A program made the position numbers and the translations under genes. Shown here piece after piece: positions 7,652-17,280 of a stretch of 64,000 bases of DNA (positions are counted from its first letter, which is position 1; each line of letters starts with the position of its first letter). This stretch comes from Candidatus Hydrogenedentota bacterium (lineage in GTDB: Bacteria > Hydrogenedentota > Hydrogenedentia > Hydrogenedentales > SLHB01), in assembly GCA_029552745.1 (NCBI GenBank), contig JAKPDK010000184.1, forward strand, positions 551,372-615,371, read 5' to 3'. The notes under the pieces are model-generated. The model had not been told where the DNA came from and made no database searches. It saw only the letters and a program-made list of their open reading frames with translations.

Positions 7652-9583
7652 ATGATTTTCTCAAAAAGAAAGAGCGTCGGGACCGGGGTCTTGACGCTTG
7701 TTTTATTCTGGACGGGACACGCTATCGCCCAGACGAGTTCGGCAGGTTCCTTTTTCGAGACAATTTCCCGCACGTTGAGCCGCATCGGGGATAAAACCCA
7801 AGAGCTCTTGGCGCCAGCTTTTGGTCCTGTCGGCGGCAATGAGATCCTAGATTTCCGCGATAAAACAGTAGCGCGACGAGAACTCGTTCGCCATATCGAG
7901 GCGCCCCAAGGCACGACCCTATTTGTTGCCAACGAGTTTGGACACATTGAGATAGAGACATGGCGTGAACCGGTAGTTCAAGTGCGCGCAGAAATCCTGG
8001 CAGGGGCACAGACGTTCGACCTGGCGCAACAACTCGCCAATGCCATCGACGTCCAACTAGCCGCAACCGAGAAACACATTGACGTCCGAACGCGCTATCC
8101 CGATATGCGTGAAATTGGGGACATCGCAAAAACGGTCAATTGTAAGATTACCCTGCCGGCGTTTGTGAGCGTAGAATGCACCAACAATTTCGGGGATATT
8201 CGCATCAAAGATGTCCAAGCGCCTGTGGTGCTAGATTGCCGCTACGGTGCGGTCGAGTTGCAGAATATCGGGGGTACCGTACGTGCTCGAGCACGCGGCG
8301 AGTTCCCGCTGCGTGTGAATGGATTAAAAGGCGGCGGTACCTTTGAACTCTGGCGCACCCAAGCGGAATTCCGAAACGTTTCCCAGAATCTCAAGGTTTT
8401 GAACTTTTTCGGGACCATTACTATCGATGATCTCAGCGATGCTGTTGAAGCCGATATTACAAACGATAGCGGACCTATCCGAGTGGTGCTTGCGGATGAC
8501 AAGGTGCCGGATGTGCAGGCCTCTGTCTTTTTTGGGTCTTTGAAATCGGACATCCCCATGAATCCAACAACCAGCGGCGACTTAATATCCGGACGCAGCA
8601 CAAGTACACAATCCAACCAACGCCTCTTCTTGAGCACGACATTCGGCGACATTGAGATTGTGCGTCGCGAAAAGAATGCAGCGGCGCCGCAGCAACAGAA
8701 CGATACCGCGGGCGATTACATGGAAAGTACTTTACCCGAAATCGAACAACTGTTAGCAGAAGGTACGCCTGTCGTCATCGATCTCGAACAGGCAAATGTT
8801 CGGATAGAGGGTGTTGACGAAAACCATGTGCAGGTAACCGGTTCTCAAGTGATGCGCATGAAACCCGGTAGCGACCCGCGTCTTGCAGCAGAAGCCCTCA
8901 CCTTGAGGTTAGAGCCTGCGGAAAACGGCTTGCGAGTGATAGGGAAAGCTCGGGACAACCTAGAAGCACTCGGGTGCACCTACTACCGGTTCGAACTGCA
9001 AATCAAGTGCCCGCGAACCTCCCCTGTATCCGTCAAAAACGTATCCGGGGTTACCACGATCCGCGGACTCGGGGACAAAATATCTATAGAACAGACCGAA
9101 GGGCGGGTAACCATTGAAAATTGCAAGAGTCCGATGGAAATTCACCTGGCACGGGGTGATTTACAGATTAACGAATGTGCTGGACCCGTGACTGCAACGG
9201 TGGACACAGGGAATGTGAGCACGCGTAAAGTGTTCGAAAGCCAGACTATCACTGCGGGACAAGGGAAAACCGTGCTCGATTCTCCTGGAAATGGCCTCAC
9301 CGTGCGGCAACGCGGAGGCGATGTACGCTTGTTGCCTCTCGACGGCATTTTGGGAGATTTTGACGTAAAAGCAGAGGGAGGGAATATCAGTATTCTCATC
9401 CCCGATTCGAGTGACGCCGTCCTGCTAGTTACCGCGCGAAATGGAAACGTTCGTACTGCATACCCTTTGACTGGGGAAATTGGCAGAGATTTTCAACGCC
9501 TCCAAGGTAGACTGCGCCCCGAAGGCGAGGGGAAATACCGCGTGGTATTAGAAACGGTCGGTGGGGATATTATCGTGGACTGA
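7652..9583 (+). CDS. secreted DUF4097-like beta-repeat protein
   Basis: 643 residues. A signal peptide (SVGTGVLTLVLFWTGHAIAQ) is followed by two long runs of short beta-repeats of the DUF4097/adhesin type, visible as recurring patterns such as NEFGHIEIETW, NFGDIRIKD, FGTITIDDL and RGGDVRLLPL. A break near residues 340-380 (NAAAPQQQND) separates the two repeat blocks. Such proteins often follow sigma/anti-sigma pairs and form solenoids in the periplasm or at the surface. The start lies 7 bp after the anti-sigma stop. No catalytic residues can be named. It may be the sensor partner or the main target of the operon. Confidence 0.75.
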   Translation: MIFSKRKSVGTGVLTLVLFWTGHAIAQTSSAGSFFETISRTLSRIGDKTQELLAPAFGPVGGNEILDFRDKTVARRELVRHIEAPQGTTLFVANEFGHIEIETWREPVVQVRAEILAGAQTFDLAQQLANAIDVQLAATEKHIDVRTRYPDMREIGDIAKTVNCKITLPAFVSVECTNNFGDIRIKDVQAPVVLDCRYGAVELQNIGGTVRARARGEFPLRVNGLKGGGTFELWRTQAEFRNVSQNLKVLNFFGTITIDDLSDAVEADITNDSGPIRVVLADDKVPDVQASVFFGSLKSDIPMNPTTSGDLISGRSTSTQSNQRLFLSTTFGDIEIVRREKNAAAPQQQNDTAGDYMESTLPEIEQLLAEGTPVVIDLEQANVRIEGVDENHVQVTGSQVMRMKPGSDPRLAAEALTLRLEPAENGLRVIGKARDNLEALGCTYYRFELQIKCPRTSPVSVKNVSGVTTIRGLGDKISIEQTEGRVTIENCKSPMEIHLARGDLQINECAGPVTATVDTGNVSTRKVFESQTITAGQGKTVLDSPGNGLTVRQRGGDVRLLPLDGILGDFDVKAEGGNISILIPDSSDAVLLVTARNGNVRTAYPLTGEIGRDFQRLQGRLRPEGEGKYRVVLETVGGDIIVD

Positions 9584-9677
9584 CCACGAGGCACGACCGC
9601 TCCGAAACCAATCGCTTGTATAAGTTCACAAACGTTTTCACTGCATCGAGGAGGTAGACCAGGCTCATACGCCCGGT

Positions 9678-9825
9678 TGTCATTGCGAGGAGCGAGTCTC
9701 CGAATGACGAAGCAATCCCCTCAACCGCACAGCGCAAGAGAACCTCGGGCTAAACAGAGTCCGGAGCATCTCCGAATTCCCAAGGAGAATGCCACGTCGC
9801 CCCTTCGGGGCTCCTCGCAATGACA
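9678..9825 (-). repeat. MITE-like composite repeat, perfect 16-bp terminal inverted repeats
   Basis: TGTCATTGCGAGGAGC at the left end is exactly the reverse complement of GCTCCTCGCAATGACA at the right end, bounding a 148-bp element with no coding content. The inner order of the arms is flipped compared with 5885 and 28051. Confidence 0.8.
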
Positions 9826-9869
9826 GGGACGGGCAACACCGCAATAGGACGACGTAATACGAAAAAACA

Positions 9870-10025
9870 AGTAATGTCAAATACTCAAGAGGTTCGTGAA
9901 CGGCTCCATCATACTTTTGGACGCCATGCGGCGGTTCCTTTCCCTTAAGGATCTTCATGGAAAGTCCTCTCTTCAGTTTCTCATCCAATATAATAAAAGG
10001 GCAAAAGGCACTAGACGAATACATC
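9870..10025 (-). repeat. dispersed fossil-ORF repeat, copy A
   Basis: On the minus strand this reads FIILDEKLKRGLSMKILKGK, a P-H-G-V-Q-K-Y stretch, then HEPLEYLTLLV. The same series of residues appears, broken by stops or shifts, in copies at 27730, 31961, 41780 and 46990. This copy keeps the longest open stretch. I do not recognise the family. Confidence 0.6.
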
Positions 10026-10070
10026 GTTTTTACGCAAGCGTACATTTTCGTATATACTCAATACTGGAGT

Positions 10071-10076
10071 TATAAT
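10071..10076 (+). promoter_or_regulatory. possible -10 box of the GAF-protein gene
   Basis: A perfect TATAAT lies 82 bp upstream of the GAF-protein start, in a locally AT-rich stretch. No good -35 box is seen at 16 to 18 bp, so the promoter call is tentative. Confidence 0.3.
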
Positions 10077-10158
10077 TTTAAGGTGCGATCACATAATGTT
10101 CTATGGGGACTCAGGACGCGCGACTTCAAAAAGAAAAGTGTAAAACAGGCGGGAACGC

Positions 10159-11037
10159 ATGACCGACAAAAATAAAACAAAAGAAGAATTGCTCGAGGAA
10201 ATCGAACGTCTTCGCGAACGCATCATGGACCTGGAGCAGGCGAAAGAAACCTCCGAGTACCTTGAGCGGTTGGTGCGAATCAGTGAACAAGCCGAACGCG
10301 AGTTCAGTAAACGCCTGAGTGCCTTGTTGGAAATTGTCAATGAGCTTTCTATGGAACCGACCGTGGATGACCTCTGCCGACGCGCCGTGGAGTTGTCTAC
10401 ACAACGACTGGGTTTTGAACGTATCGGCATCCTTTTCAAAACCGATAATCCGGAAGTGTTTGTTGGGTCGTTTGGGATCGACGAACATGGCCACATTCGA
10501 GACGAGCGAAACACCTACACCCACTTCGACGAGAATTCACCCGAATACCCGATTTTAAACAGTAAAGAGCCGCTGGTGTTTTGGGGCACGGAACCGGTGG
10601 TCGACGCAAAAGGGAAGGTTATCGGCACAGGAAGACGCGTGCTGGCGCCCATGTGGGATGGGCAAAAGGTGATCGGCCACATGAGCATGGACAACCTCAT
10701 CACCAACACGCCGATTACCGAACAACAATGCAACCTGTTTCGAATGTTCAGTACCAGCGTGGGATACCTGGTTACGAGGAAACGTACGGACTTAGAACGC
10801 GAACGGTTAATAACTGAGTTGCAAGCCGCCCTCGCTCAAATCAAGACCCTGAGTGGACTCATTCCCATTTGCGCGTCGTGCAAGAAAATCCGCGATGATA
10901 AGGGCTATTGGAGTCAGGTGGAAGAATACATCCGAGCACACTCCGATGTCGAGTTCACACACAGCATATGCCCTGAATGTATGAAAAAACTCTATCCGGA
11001 AGTTGTTGCAGCGCAACAAAATGACCGACAGATGTAA
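10159..11037 (+). CDS. GAF-domain sensor protein with C-terminal Cys-pair motif
   Basis: 292 residues. A charged coiled coil (about 1-60) precedes a GAF-type domain (about 50-215). A short coiled coil (LERERLITELQAALAQ) follows, then a C-terminal module beginning LSGLIPICASCKKIRDDKGY and ending ICPECMKKLYPE. Two CxxC pairs could bind a metal. That tail is common in bacterial PAS/GAF sensor and response-regulator proteins, but no kinase or cyclase domain is present, so the output is unclear. The start ATG has GGCGGGAA upstream. It is probably co-transcribed with the small gene that follows. Confidence 0.75.
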   Translation: MTDKNKTKEELLEEIERLRERIMDLEQAKETSEYLERLVRISEQAEREFSKRLSALLEIVNELSMEPTVDDLCRRAVELSTQRLGFERIGILFKTDNPEVFVGSFGIDEHGHIRDERNTYTHFDENSPEYPILNSKEPLVFWGTEPVVDAKGKVIGTGRRVLAPMWDGQKVIGHMSMDNLITNTPITEQQCNLFRMFSTSVGYLVTRKRTDLERERLITELQAALAQIKTLSGLIPICASCKKIRDDKGYWSQVEEYIRAHSDVEFTHSICPECMKKLYPEVVAAQQNDRQM

Positions 11038-11069
11038 GCACGTTGAGGCATCTGACTGGGAGGCACCTT

Positions 11070-11420
11070 ATGAAAGCACGTGGTCAATCGAAATCCGAGT
11101 ACAAGATGTCTATCCGGGAACAAGCAAAACAAAAACTTCATCCCGACCATAGCCTGAAACAGGCACAATATCGTAGTGCCGTCGAAAGCGAACGACAAAA
11201 ATTGCTCACGAAATCCTCCGAGGCCGGCGACCCCAAAGCGAAAAAGATCCGAAGCGAGCTAACCTTTTTGCTAAACAATTACACACCCGCCCACGATATG
11301 CGAATAGAACAGCTGATTGAAGAGTGGCGCAAGAGCGGCGATCCTCAATATGACCCCATGATACGGATCAAACTGCGCCAAGCGCGCCAAAGTCACATGC
11401 GGGAGACGCCCTCCGTCTGA
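11070..11420 (+). CDS. small charged hypothetical protein
   Basis: 116 residues, strongly charged and mostly helical, with no recognised domain. The ORF track starts at 11043, but ATG 11070 (MKARGQSKSEYK) has GGGAGG seven bases upstream and is preferred. The gene starts 32 bp after the GAF protein on the same strand, so the two may form an operon. The basic N-terminal half would allow nucleic-acid contact, but nothing in the sequence shows it. Confidence 0.55.
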   Translation: MKARGQSKSEYKMSIREQAKQKLHPDHSLKQAQYRSAVESERQKLLTKSSEAGDPKAKKIRSELTFLLNNYTPAHDMRIEQLIEEWRKSGDPQYDPMIRIKLRQARQSHMRETPSV

Positions 11421-11465
11421 AGCAGTATTCTCTGGCTAAAGAGCGGTGTATTTTAGAAAACGACT

Positions 11466-12647
11466 CTACTTGCCGGAGGCTGGTGTGGTCTCGCCGAAAT
11501 TTGCGGCGCCATTAAACACTTTGTTGAAAAACTCTACCATGTAATATTGACACCGGTCATTGACTTCCTTAGCGAGATCCATCGTATGCGGCCAACCTTC
11601 GAGTCGGTCATACAGGTAAAAAATCCCCAGTTCTTTCAGCTTCTTCGCTAGGAGATCGGATTGAGTTACGGGTACAGTGTCGTCAACCGTCCCCTGCAGA
11701 ATCAACGTCGGCGGGTCATCCGGCGTCAAATAAGTGATCGGCGAAGCTTTCACATACAGATCGGGGTCTTCTTCGTATGTTTTGCCTAGAAACGCCTTCA
11801 CCACATCCGCTTTTTGACCCTCGGGCGCCGTCAAGTCAACCGGGCCATAGAGGTCTACAACGGCTTGCACACGGCTACTGACACCGGCATTTCCTCCAGA
11901 GCCTTCAAACTCCGGGAGATCGCTGGTATATCCTACCATCAGCGCCAAATACCCGCCTGCCGAACCACCGATGACCGCAATCTTGTTAGGGTCAACGTGG
12001 TATTGACTGGCATTGGCACGCATCCAACGGACGGCACATTTTGCATCTTCGACCGCAGCAGGAAATTTCGCTTCACTCGAAAACCGATAAGAAATCGTGG
12101 CGACAACATACCCCCGTTTGGCAAACAGCCCGGTGTAGTACTTGTAATCGGAGCGGTTTCCGCTTTTCCATCCGCCGCCATGAATAAATATCAATCCCGG
12201 ACGCAACTCGGAACCTGCCGTTGCGGGCTGATACAAATCCAAAAGAAGCGGTCGTGTACCGCCTATGTTGCCATACTCAATATCTTTGGTTTCGATTACG
12301 CCTTCCGGCACCGGGGCATCCCTGTCGATTATAGCCACCTTGCCCGACATGACAGCGGCATGCACCTCTGCGGTGGTCGCAAAACCCTTCGGAGCTGGTG
12401 GAGCGCCCTCCAAAGGTGTCACAAGGGAGGAAACATCGTCCTTCTGTCTTTCTTCTGCAGGAGGCGTCTCAGATGCTGACGAAGCTGCTGGAGCAGGGGA
12501 AGGTGTTTGAACAACTGCTGCCGCGGGCGCCTCAGTTGGGGGAGGCGGTTGAGGACTTTCCTTCGGCGCACATGCACTTAGGACTACCAGCAAAAAAACG
12601 AACGACGCAAGAGAAAAAACGCCAGGTCTCTTGTAAAGAACCTTCAT
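11466..12647 (-). CDS. lipoprotein alpha/beta-hydrolase (BD-FAE/carboxylesterase-like)
   Basis: 393 residues. A lipoprotein signal with lipobox LSAC is followed by a Pro/Ala/Ser-rich linker to about residue 75. The alpha/beta-hydrolase domain then shows the oxyanion sequence HGGGW, the nucleophile elbow GGSAGGY, an acid site in GTVDDTVP and a final His in GWPHTMD. This is the full catalytic set of the esterase/feruloyl-esterase-like family that removes acyl groups from carbohydrates or small esters. It is anchored in the envelope, probably facing the periplasm. It lies downstream of the MFS gene on the same strand with a 43-bp gap. The substrate is not readable from sequence. Confidence 0.8.
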   Translation of the reverse strand: MKVLYKRPGVFSLASFVFLLVVLSACAPKESPQPPPPTEAPAAAVVQTPSPAPAASSASETPPAEERQKDDVSSLVTPLEGAPPAPKGFATTAEVHAAVMSGKVAIIDRDAPVPEGVIETKDIEYGNIGGTRPLLLDLYQPATAGSELRPGLIFIHGGGWKSGNRSDYKYYTGLFAKRGYVVATISYRFSSEAKFPAAVEDAKCAVRWMRANASQYHVDPNKIAVIGGSAGGYLALMVGYTSDLPEFEGSGGNAGVSSRVQAVVDLYGPVDLTAPEGQKADVVKAFLGKTYEEDPDLYVKASPITYLTPDDPPTLILQGTVDDTVPVTQSDLLAKKLKELGIFYLYDRLEGWPHTMDLAKEVNDRCQYYMVEFFNKVFNGAANFGETTPASGK

Positions 12648-12690
12648 TTTTCAGCCTTTCTACGTACGCTCTTGTACAACAGGCAAGAGG

Positions 12691-13932
12691 TTACTGGATT
12701 TTCTCAACGCGGTAACCGCCTTTTGCACGGTCACTCAAGTAAATCAAGAAAAATACAATACAGATCACCACCGGCAAAATCGCCCAAATAGGTAGTACTT
12801 TCTCGGGTCCCAGCTTATCATTGATTAGCCCCATCACCGGGCCAGCCACCGCCGTCGAAATACTCCCGGTACCTCCGATGAGAGCAAGACCAAACGCCCC
12901 TGTCCGTGGAAAACGTTCAGAGGTGATACCCAACATGGTAGGCCACCAAAAACACACGCCGAAATACAAAAGGCCGGAGGCGATAAACCACATCAGCGGA
13001 GTCTTTGCGATGTTGCACAAGAAAAGGCCGACGGCCGCAAAGGGGGCGGTAAATGCGATCAAAGATACCGGTGTGAATTTATGCGCAATACCGCTGACGA
13101 ATTGCCTCAATGCCCACATTAAGCCGCTGCCCCACACCAGCAGCAACACCCCAGCACCATGACGGCTCCCCATGACTTGATTGTAAATATTGGTAATCCA
13201 CTGTCCGGGCCCCAGCTCGGTGGCGGCCGTCAACCACATCATCACCCACACCAACCAAAACAAAGGTTGACGAAGTGTTTCTGTGAACATTTCTGAAAAT
13301 GACACCCCTGCCGCTTTACGTTCTGTCGGTGGGAACTTCTCGCCCAGAATCATGACGGTGTAAATAACAGCCGGAATTAGTAGCAAAGCCATCTTAACTT
13401 TCCAGCCGAGTGCACTACCTGGCCCAAACGACGACGTCTGATTCAACGCAACACATAGCAAGCCGCCGATGACAATACCTCCCGGAAACCAGGCATGAAA
13501 AAGGGTCAGTTTTTGCGTTTTCTTTTCCGGGTAGATAGTGGCGATCAGAGGATTGCACGCCGCCTCCACCAAACCGTTCGCGATACCGACCAACAACGTG
13601 GCAAGGAAAAGCACCGTAAAGTTGGGAGCGAAAATAGTGAGAATGGCGCCACCGATGTGCCCTGCCGCCGCCAAGCGAATAATGTTGCCCATTCCCAACG
13701 CATCGCACAAAGGACCGCCAATAAAAATCGAGAGTCCAAATCCCCAAAATGCTGCTCCGGCAATCCACCCGACATTCGTTTTGTTCAAACTAAATACACT
13801 CTCAAAATCGGCCATGATGTCCCCGCGAATAGCAAAGGACATTGCCGTCGCAATCAAAGCGATGCAACTCGCCAAGAAAAGACGATCGGCATTAATTTTT
13901 TGGGTGTCAGAAGCGTCCGCCATGTTTGCCAT
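12691..13932 (-). CDS. MFS transporter (sugar/FucP-like)
   Basis: 413 residues with about 12 membrane segments in two halves joined by a loop near residue 200 (KFPPTERKAAGVSF). ANGLVEAACNPLIATIYPEK in the first half resembles the FucP/sugar-symporter part of the major facilitator superfamily, where this helix also carries E/N residues. The end overlaps no neighbour, and the esterase gene follows 43 bp downstream. A carbohydrate or its breakdown product is the likely cargo. The exact substrate is unknown. Confidence 0.75.
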   Translation of the reverse strand: MANMADASDTQKINADRLFLASCIALIATAMSFAIRGDIMADFESVFSLNKTNVGWIAGAAFWGFGLSIFIGGPLCDALGMGNIIRLAAAGHIGGAILTIFAPNFTVLFLATLLVGIANGLVEAACNPLIATIYPEKKTQKLTLFHAWFPGGIVIGGLLCVALNQTSSFGPGSALGWKVKMALLLIPAVIYTVMILGEKFPPTERKAAGVSFSEMFTETLRQPLFWLVWVMMWLTAATELGPGQWITNIYNQVMGSRHGAGVLLLVWGSGLMWALRQFVSGIAHKFTPVSLIAFTAPFAAVGLFLCNIAKTPLMWFIASGLLYFGVCFWWPTMLGITSERFPRTGAFGLALIGGTGSISTAVAGPVMGLINDKLGPEKVLPIWAILPVVICIVFFLIYLSDRAKGGYRVEKIQ

Positions 13933-14141
13933 CTCGCAATTCCTCCTTCACGATTAGGATTCCGCGCCCCAGCGGAACCCGTTTGCCGCCACTATCCTTT
14001 GTGATACTACTTATGTCTTATGGGCTACGTCAACCCCTTTCTAAAGTTGACGACCCCTCCACCGGTTTTTCCGAAGACGCCCCCACAAGCGTGTCGTAAA
14101 TACCGGGACAGTTCTGTAGTGATCCTGAGAAAAACTGACAC

Positions 14142-14606
14142 CTAACTACGGGTGCGCACAACGCGTTTAATAGCTCGGTCCATCTCCCGTGTCTCTTCAC
14201 GTTCGCGGATCACAGCCCGCTTATCCACCGTATGCCGCCCCCGACAAAGTCCAATCTCCACTTTGACCTTCCCGCGAGAAAAATAAAGACGCAACGGAAC
14301 GAGGGTCAAACCTTTTTCGGCGACTTGCCCGCCCAGTCTCAGAATCTCCCGCTTGTGCATGAGTAGTTTGCGGGGGCGTTCGGGGTCATGGTTCCACACA
14401 GAACCCTTCTCATACGGGCTAATGTGTGCACCGATCAAAAACAGTTCGCCGTTCTCCACATCAGCGTAACTATCTTTTAGGGATATCCTGCCTTCCCGCA
14501 AAGACTTTACTTCCGTGCCGCGCAAGGCGATGCCTGCTTCAAACCGCTCCAGCACCTCATAATCCCGCCGCGCCCGGCGGTTATCGATGATCAATTTTTC
14601 GCCCAC
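14142..14606 (-). CDS. smpB: SsrA-binding protein SmpB
   Basis: 154 residues, the normal length. It has the conserved start IIDNRRARRDYEVLE, the core GIALRGTEVKSLREGR with SLKDSYADV, and the basic tail KRAVIREREETREMDRAIKR. SmpB binds tmRNA and brings it to stalled ribosomes for trans-translation. It starts 20 bp after tolB on the same strand and looks like the last gene of a tonB/tolA-like, tolB, smpB unit. The ssrA gene itself is not in this window as far as I can see. Confidence 0.95.
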   Translation of the reverse strand: MGEKLIIDNRRARRDYEVLERFEAGIALRGTEVKSLREGRISLKDSYADVENGELFLIGAHISPYEKGSVWNHDPERPRKLLMHKREILRLGGQVAEKGLTLVPLRLYFSRGKVKVEIGLCRGRHTVDKRAVIREREETREMDRAIKRVVRTRS

Positions 14607-14626
14607 AGCGGCTCCTAATCAACTTC

Positions 14627-15955
14627 TTAGTTGGCGCCGCGTCGCGGTCCCCAAGAAGGACCCTGACATTCCAGTCCGGGAATATTGATGCGGCGTTGCA
14701 TGCCAGTTTCTACGTTAACCGTCCAGAGCTCCCATCTACCCGAACGACTTGAGGCAAACACAATATGACGAGAATCTTTTGACCAACTCGGTGACTCGTT
14801 ACTGCCCGGCGAATCGGTCAACTTGCGTGGATCGGAACCATCTGCATTCATAACATAAATCTCAAATCCACCACTCTCTACCACATAGACGATTTTCTTG
14901 CCGTCTGGCGACCATTCCGGATCATAGGACCTTCCCCCCTGATAGGAAAGGCGTCTGAGATTACTGCCGTCCAGACCGCTAGCAAAAATCTGGGCACCAC
15001 CTAAACGGTCACTCACAAAAACAATCTCTTTTCCGTCAGGACTGAAGGAGGGCGAGGTTTCCAGTGATTTCGCATTCGTGACACGTCTTTTGCCTGAACC
15101 GTCCGGATTCACAAGATAAATCTCTGCGTTGGCGTCTTTGCTCAAGGCTATTGCCAATTGACTACCATCAGGCGCCCACGCGGGAGAGACATTCATGCCG
15201 ACATCTTTCGACAGGTAGGTGGATTTACCCGTCGTCAGGTCCAACACATAAAGAAAGGGGAAACGGTCCTTGAACGACAAATACGCGATTCGGTTACCCT
15301 CGGGTGAGAATTGGGGCAGAATGGACGTGCTGTTATGTTCCGTAACCCGCTTCAAGTTGGCGCCGTCATAATCCACCACGTAGATTTCTTTATTCCCCGT
15401 GCTTGACGTAAACCCGCTGAAACAAATCTGCGAAGTCGCTATACCTGCCTCACCGGTTAGCGCTAGAACAATCTCGTCTGAGAATTGATGGGCAATATGC
15501 CTTTTCCAATCCGCCGTTGCCGTGAACCGTTTCCCGACATACTGTTGGCCGCTTCGCACCTCAAAAAGCCTGCCTTCCAACACGATTCTTCCTTGCTCCA
15601 TCGTCACGTAAGCATATACGAGGAACTCAATCCCAGTTTGTCCCCATGCCGGGAAATCAATCCTTCCGGCATCGCTGGTGAACCCCACAAAACTTTTGGG
15701 GTAACGATCACGCGATAGCAACGTGAAAAGGCAGGAAAAGTCCAAATCATACCGGACAATTTCGGCAAGTTCTGCGCCTAAAGCTTCCTGGCCAGGCGCG
15801 GCGGCAAAATCCGGCACCGCGATGGCTATTCGTTGATCGACGCGAGTTATGTCGATCCGCACAGCGCCGGGTGCAGAACTTTGTCCAAAAGCAGACGTCC
15901 CCAGCGTCATCGATATTCCCACCAGCAGAACCCATACAATATCACACCGTTTCAC
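14627..15955 (-). CDS. tolB: Tol-Pal system translocation protein TolB
   Basis: 442 residues. A signal peptide ends near SAFGQ. A TolB N-terminal domain (about 30-165) is followed by a six-bladed WD40-like propeller with repeats such as QFSPEGNRIAYLS, AWAPDGSQLAIA, SFSPDGKEIVFVS and EWSPDGKKIVYV. TolB is the periplasmic part of Tol-Pal, which keeps the outer membrane attached during division. It lies 57 bp after the TonB/TolA-like gene on the same strand. Pal, TolQ and TolR are not next to it here. The presence of TolB supports a diderm cell. Confidence 0.93.
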   Translation of the reverse strand: MKRCDIVWVLLVGISMTLGTSAFGQSSAPGAVRIDITRVDQRIAIAVPDFAAAPGQEALGAELAEIVRYDLDFSCLFTLLSRDRYPKSFVGFTSDAGRIDFPAWGQTGIEFLVYAYVTMEQGRIVLEGRLFEVRSGQQYVGKRFTATADWKRHIAHQFSDEIVLALTGEAGIATSQICFSGFTSSTGNKEIYVVDYDGANLKRVTEHNSTSILPQFSPEGNRIAYLSFKDRFPFLYVLDLTTGKSTYLSKDVGMNVSPAWAPDGSQLAIALSKDANAEIYLVNPDGSGKRRVTNAKSLETSPSFSPDGKEIVFVSDRLGGAQIFASGLDGSNLRRLSYQGGRSYDPEWSPDGKKIVYVVESGGFEIYVMNADGSDPRKLTDSPGSNESPSWSKDSRHIVFASSRSGRWELWTVNVETGMQRRINIPGLECQGPSWGPRRGAN

Positions 15956-16012
15956 GTTGTCTTTCTCCTTTTTCTCCTAATCCCGCCCTTTTGAGAATTA
16001 TCGCTATCCACC

Positions 16013-17140
16013 TCATGACCCGATGGTGAAGGTAAACACCACCTGCTGCTCCAATTCCCTAAATCCGTCCGGAAACGGCGGATAGGGTGCAGCTTCCTTC
16101 AAGGCTTTCACCGCAGACTCTGCCACACGCGGGTCGGCTGTGTCTTTAACAATAACTGGGTCGGAAAGCAGATTACCATCTCGGCTAACCCAAACCGAGA
16201 TCTCCACTTGACTGCCAATCGGCGCGCCTGCCGGTTGGACCCACGCACGATCCACCAAACGCTGTACAAGCCGAGACCAAGCGTCTAACTCCGTGGGTAA
16301 CCCCGCGCTTTCCATCGTAATTCCTGTTTTCAGGGGAGTCGTTGGCACGGCTGGCGCCTTCGCCTCTTGGATAGGTTCCCGAATGGGCTCCGTTTTGGGT
16401 TTCGTCTCCGCCTTGGGCTTCGCCTCCGGCTTCGGCTTGGGTTCCGGAGGCTTGGGCTTGGCTTCCTGTTTAGGCGGCTCCGGTTTGGGCTCAGGTTTGG
16501 GTTTCGGCTCCGGTTTCGGCACCTCCGGTTTGGGCTTTGGCGGTTCGGGTTTCGGAGGTTCAGGCTTCGGTTCCGGTTTCGGTTCGGGTGGCGGCGGCGT
16601 TTCAGGTTCCGGCGGCGCCGCTTGTTGTTTCGGCGTTTCCGGTGAAAACTGGTCACTGACCAGTTGGACTTGGTAAATATTCCCCGCGACGGGTGTGCGA
16701 CGCAACATGTATGTCTGACTAAAAACTATAACGGCAAGAACATGTAGCACGATCGATACAATTATCGCATACCGCAAACGACGGTTTGTGGGCAGACGCC
16801 TCCAATAATCTTCATAAGGAGACCGCACCCATTCGGGTATACCGCTGCGCGTACCCGCAACTCGTGGATCCGCTTGCCTTCGGAAAGCGACCAGATTGTC
16901 CTGCGTCGCGCCCGTTGGATTCATCGCAACACGGCGGTTCGTGGAGGCGCCAAACGGAGAGACACGCCTGACCTGCGGCGACGGGTCCCCCGTAAAAACA
17001 CACGGTCGCTCTTCCGAAAACGGTGTTCCTCCCTGACTCGTCGAAGTCGGACGAGTGCCAGGAAGCGAGCGGGCATTCTGGGGACCGCTCAACGGCACAC
17101 CCCGTCTAGGATCTATAGGCTTTTGCGGTCTATTTTCCAT
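16013..17140 (-). CDS. TonB/TolA-like energy-transducing protein with long Pro/Glu/Lys region
   Basis: 375 residues. An unusually long cytosolic N-terminus (about 125 residues, basic, Pro/Ser/Thr-rich) precedes one membrane segment near 125-147 (YAIIVSIVLHVLAVIVF). A run of PEPKPEP-type repeats (about 165-260) is followed by a TonB C-terminal-type domain (VWVSRDGNLLSDPVIVK, then AVKALKEAAPYPPFP). The position directly before tolB suggests TolA function, although the C-terminal domain reads more like TonB. An internal start at Met73 is possible. The low-complexity repeats explain the long glycine-rich shadow ORFs on the other strand. Confidence 0.8.
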   Translation of the reverse strand: MENRPQKPIDPRRGVPLSGPQNARSLPGTRPTSTSQGGTPFSEERPCVFTGDPSPQVRRVSPFGASTNRRVAMNPTGATQDNLVAFRRQADPRVAGTRSGIPEWVRSPYEDYWRRLPTNRRLRYAIIVSIVLHVLAVIVFSQTYMLRRTPVAGNIYQVQLVSDQFSPETPKQQAAPPEPETPPPPEPKPEPKPEPPKPEPPKPKPEVPKPEPKPKPEPKPEPPKQEAKPKPPEPKPKPEAKPKAETKPKTEPIREPIQEAKAPAVPTTPLKTGITMESAGLPTELDAWSRLVQRLVDRAWVQPAGAPIGSQVEISVWVSRDGNLLSDPVIVKDTADPRVAESAVKALKEAAPYPPFPDGFRELEQQVVFTFTIGS

Positions 17141-17280
17141 ACCAAATCAATAAATCTGACACTTTGTCATGAGTCTATTAGAACATTTCAACCATATAAT
17201 AAGCAACAAGACTAGCTCTCTTCCCCCTTGAGTTTAACAGTCTACGTGCCTAGACAATCGGCACAAGATGCGACTTCGAT

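Noticed and set aside
16293-16676. Glycine-rich and Arg/Phe-rich ORFs opposite the tonB/tolA-like gene
   Set aside because: They are shadows of the PEPKPEP-type low-complexity region in other frames.
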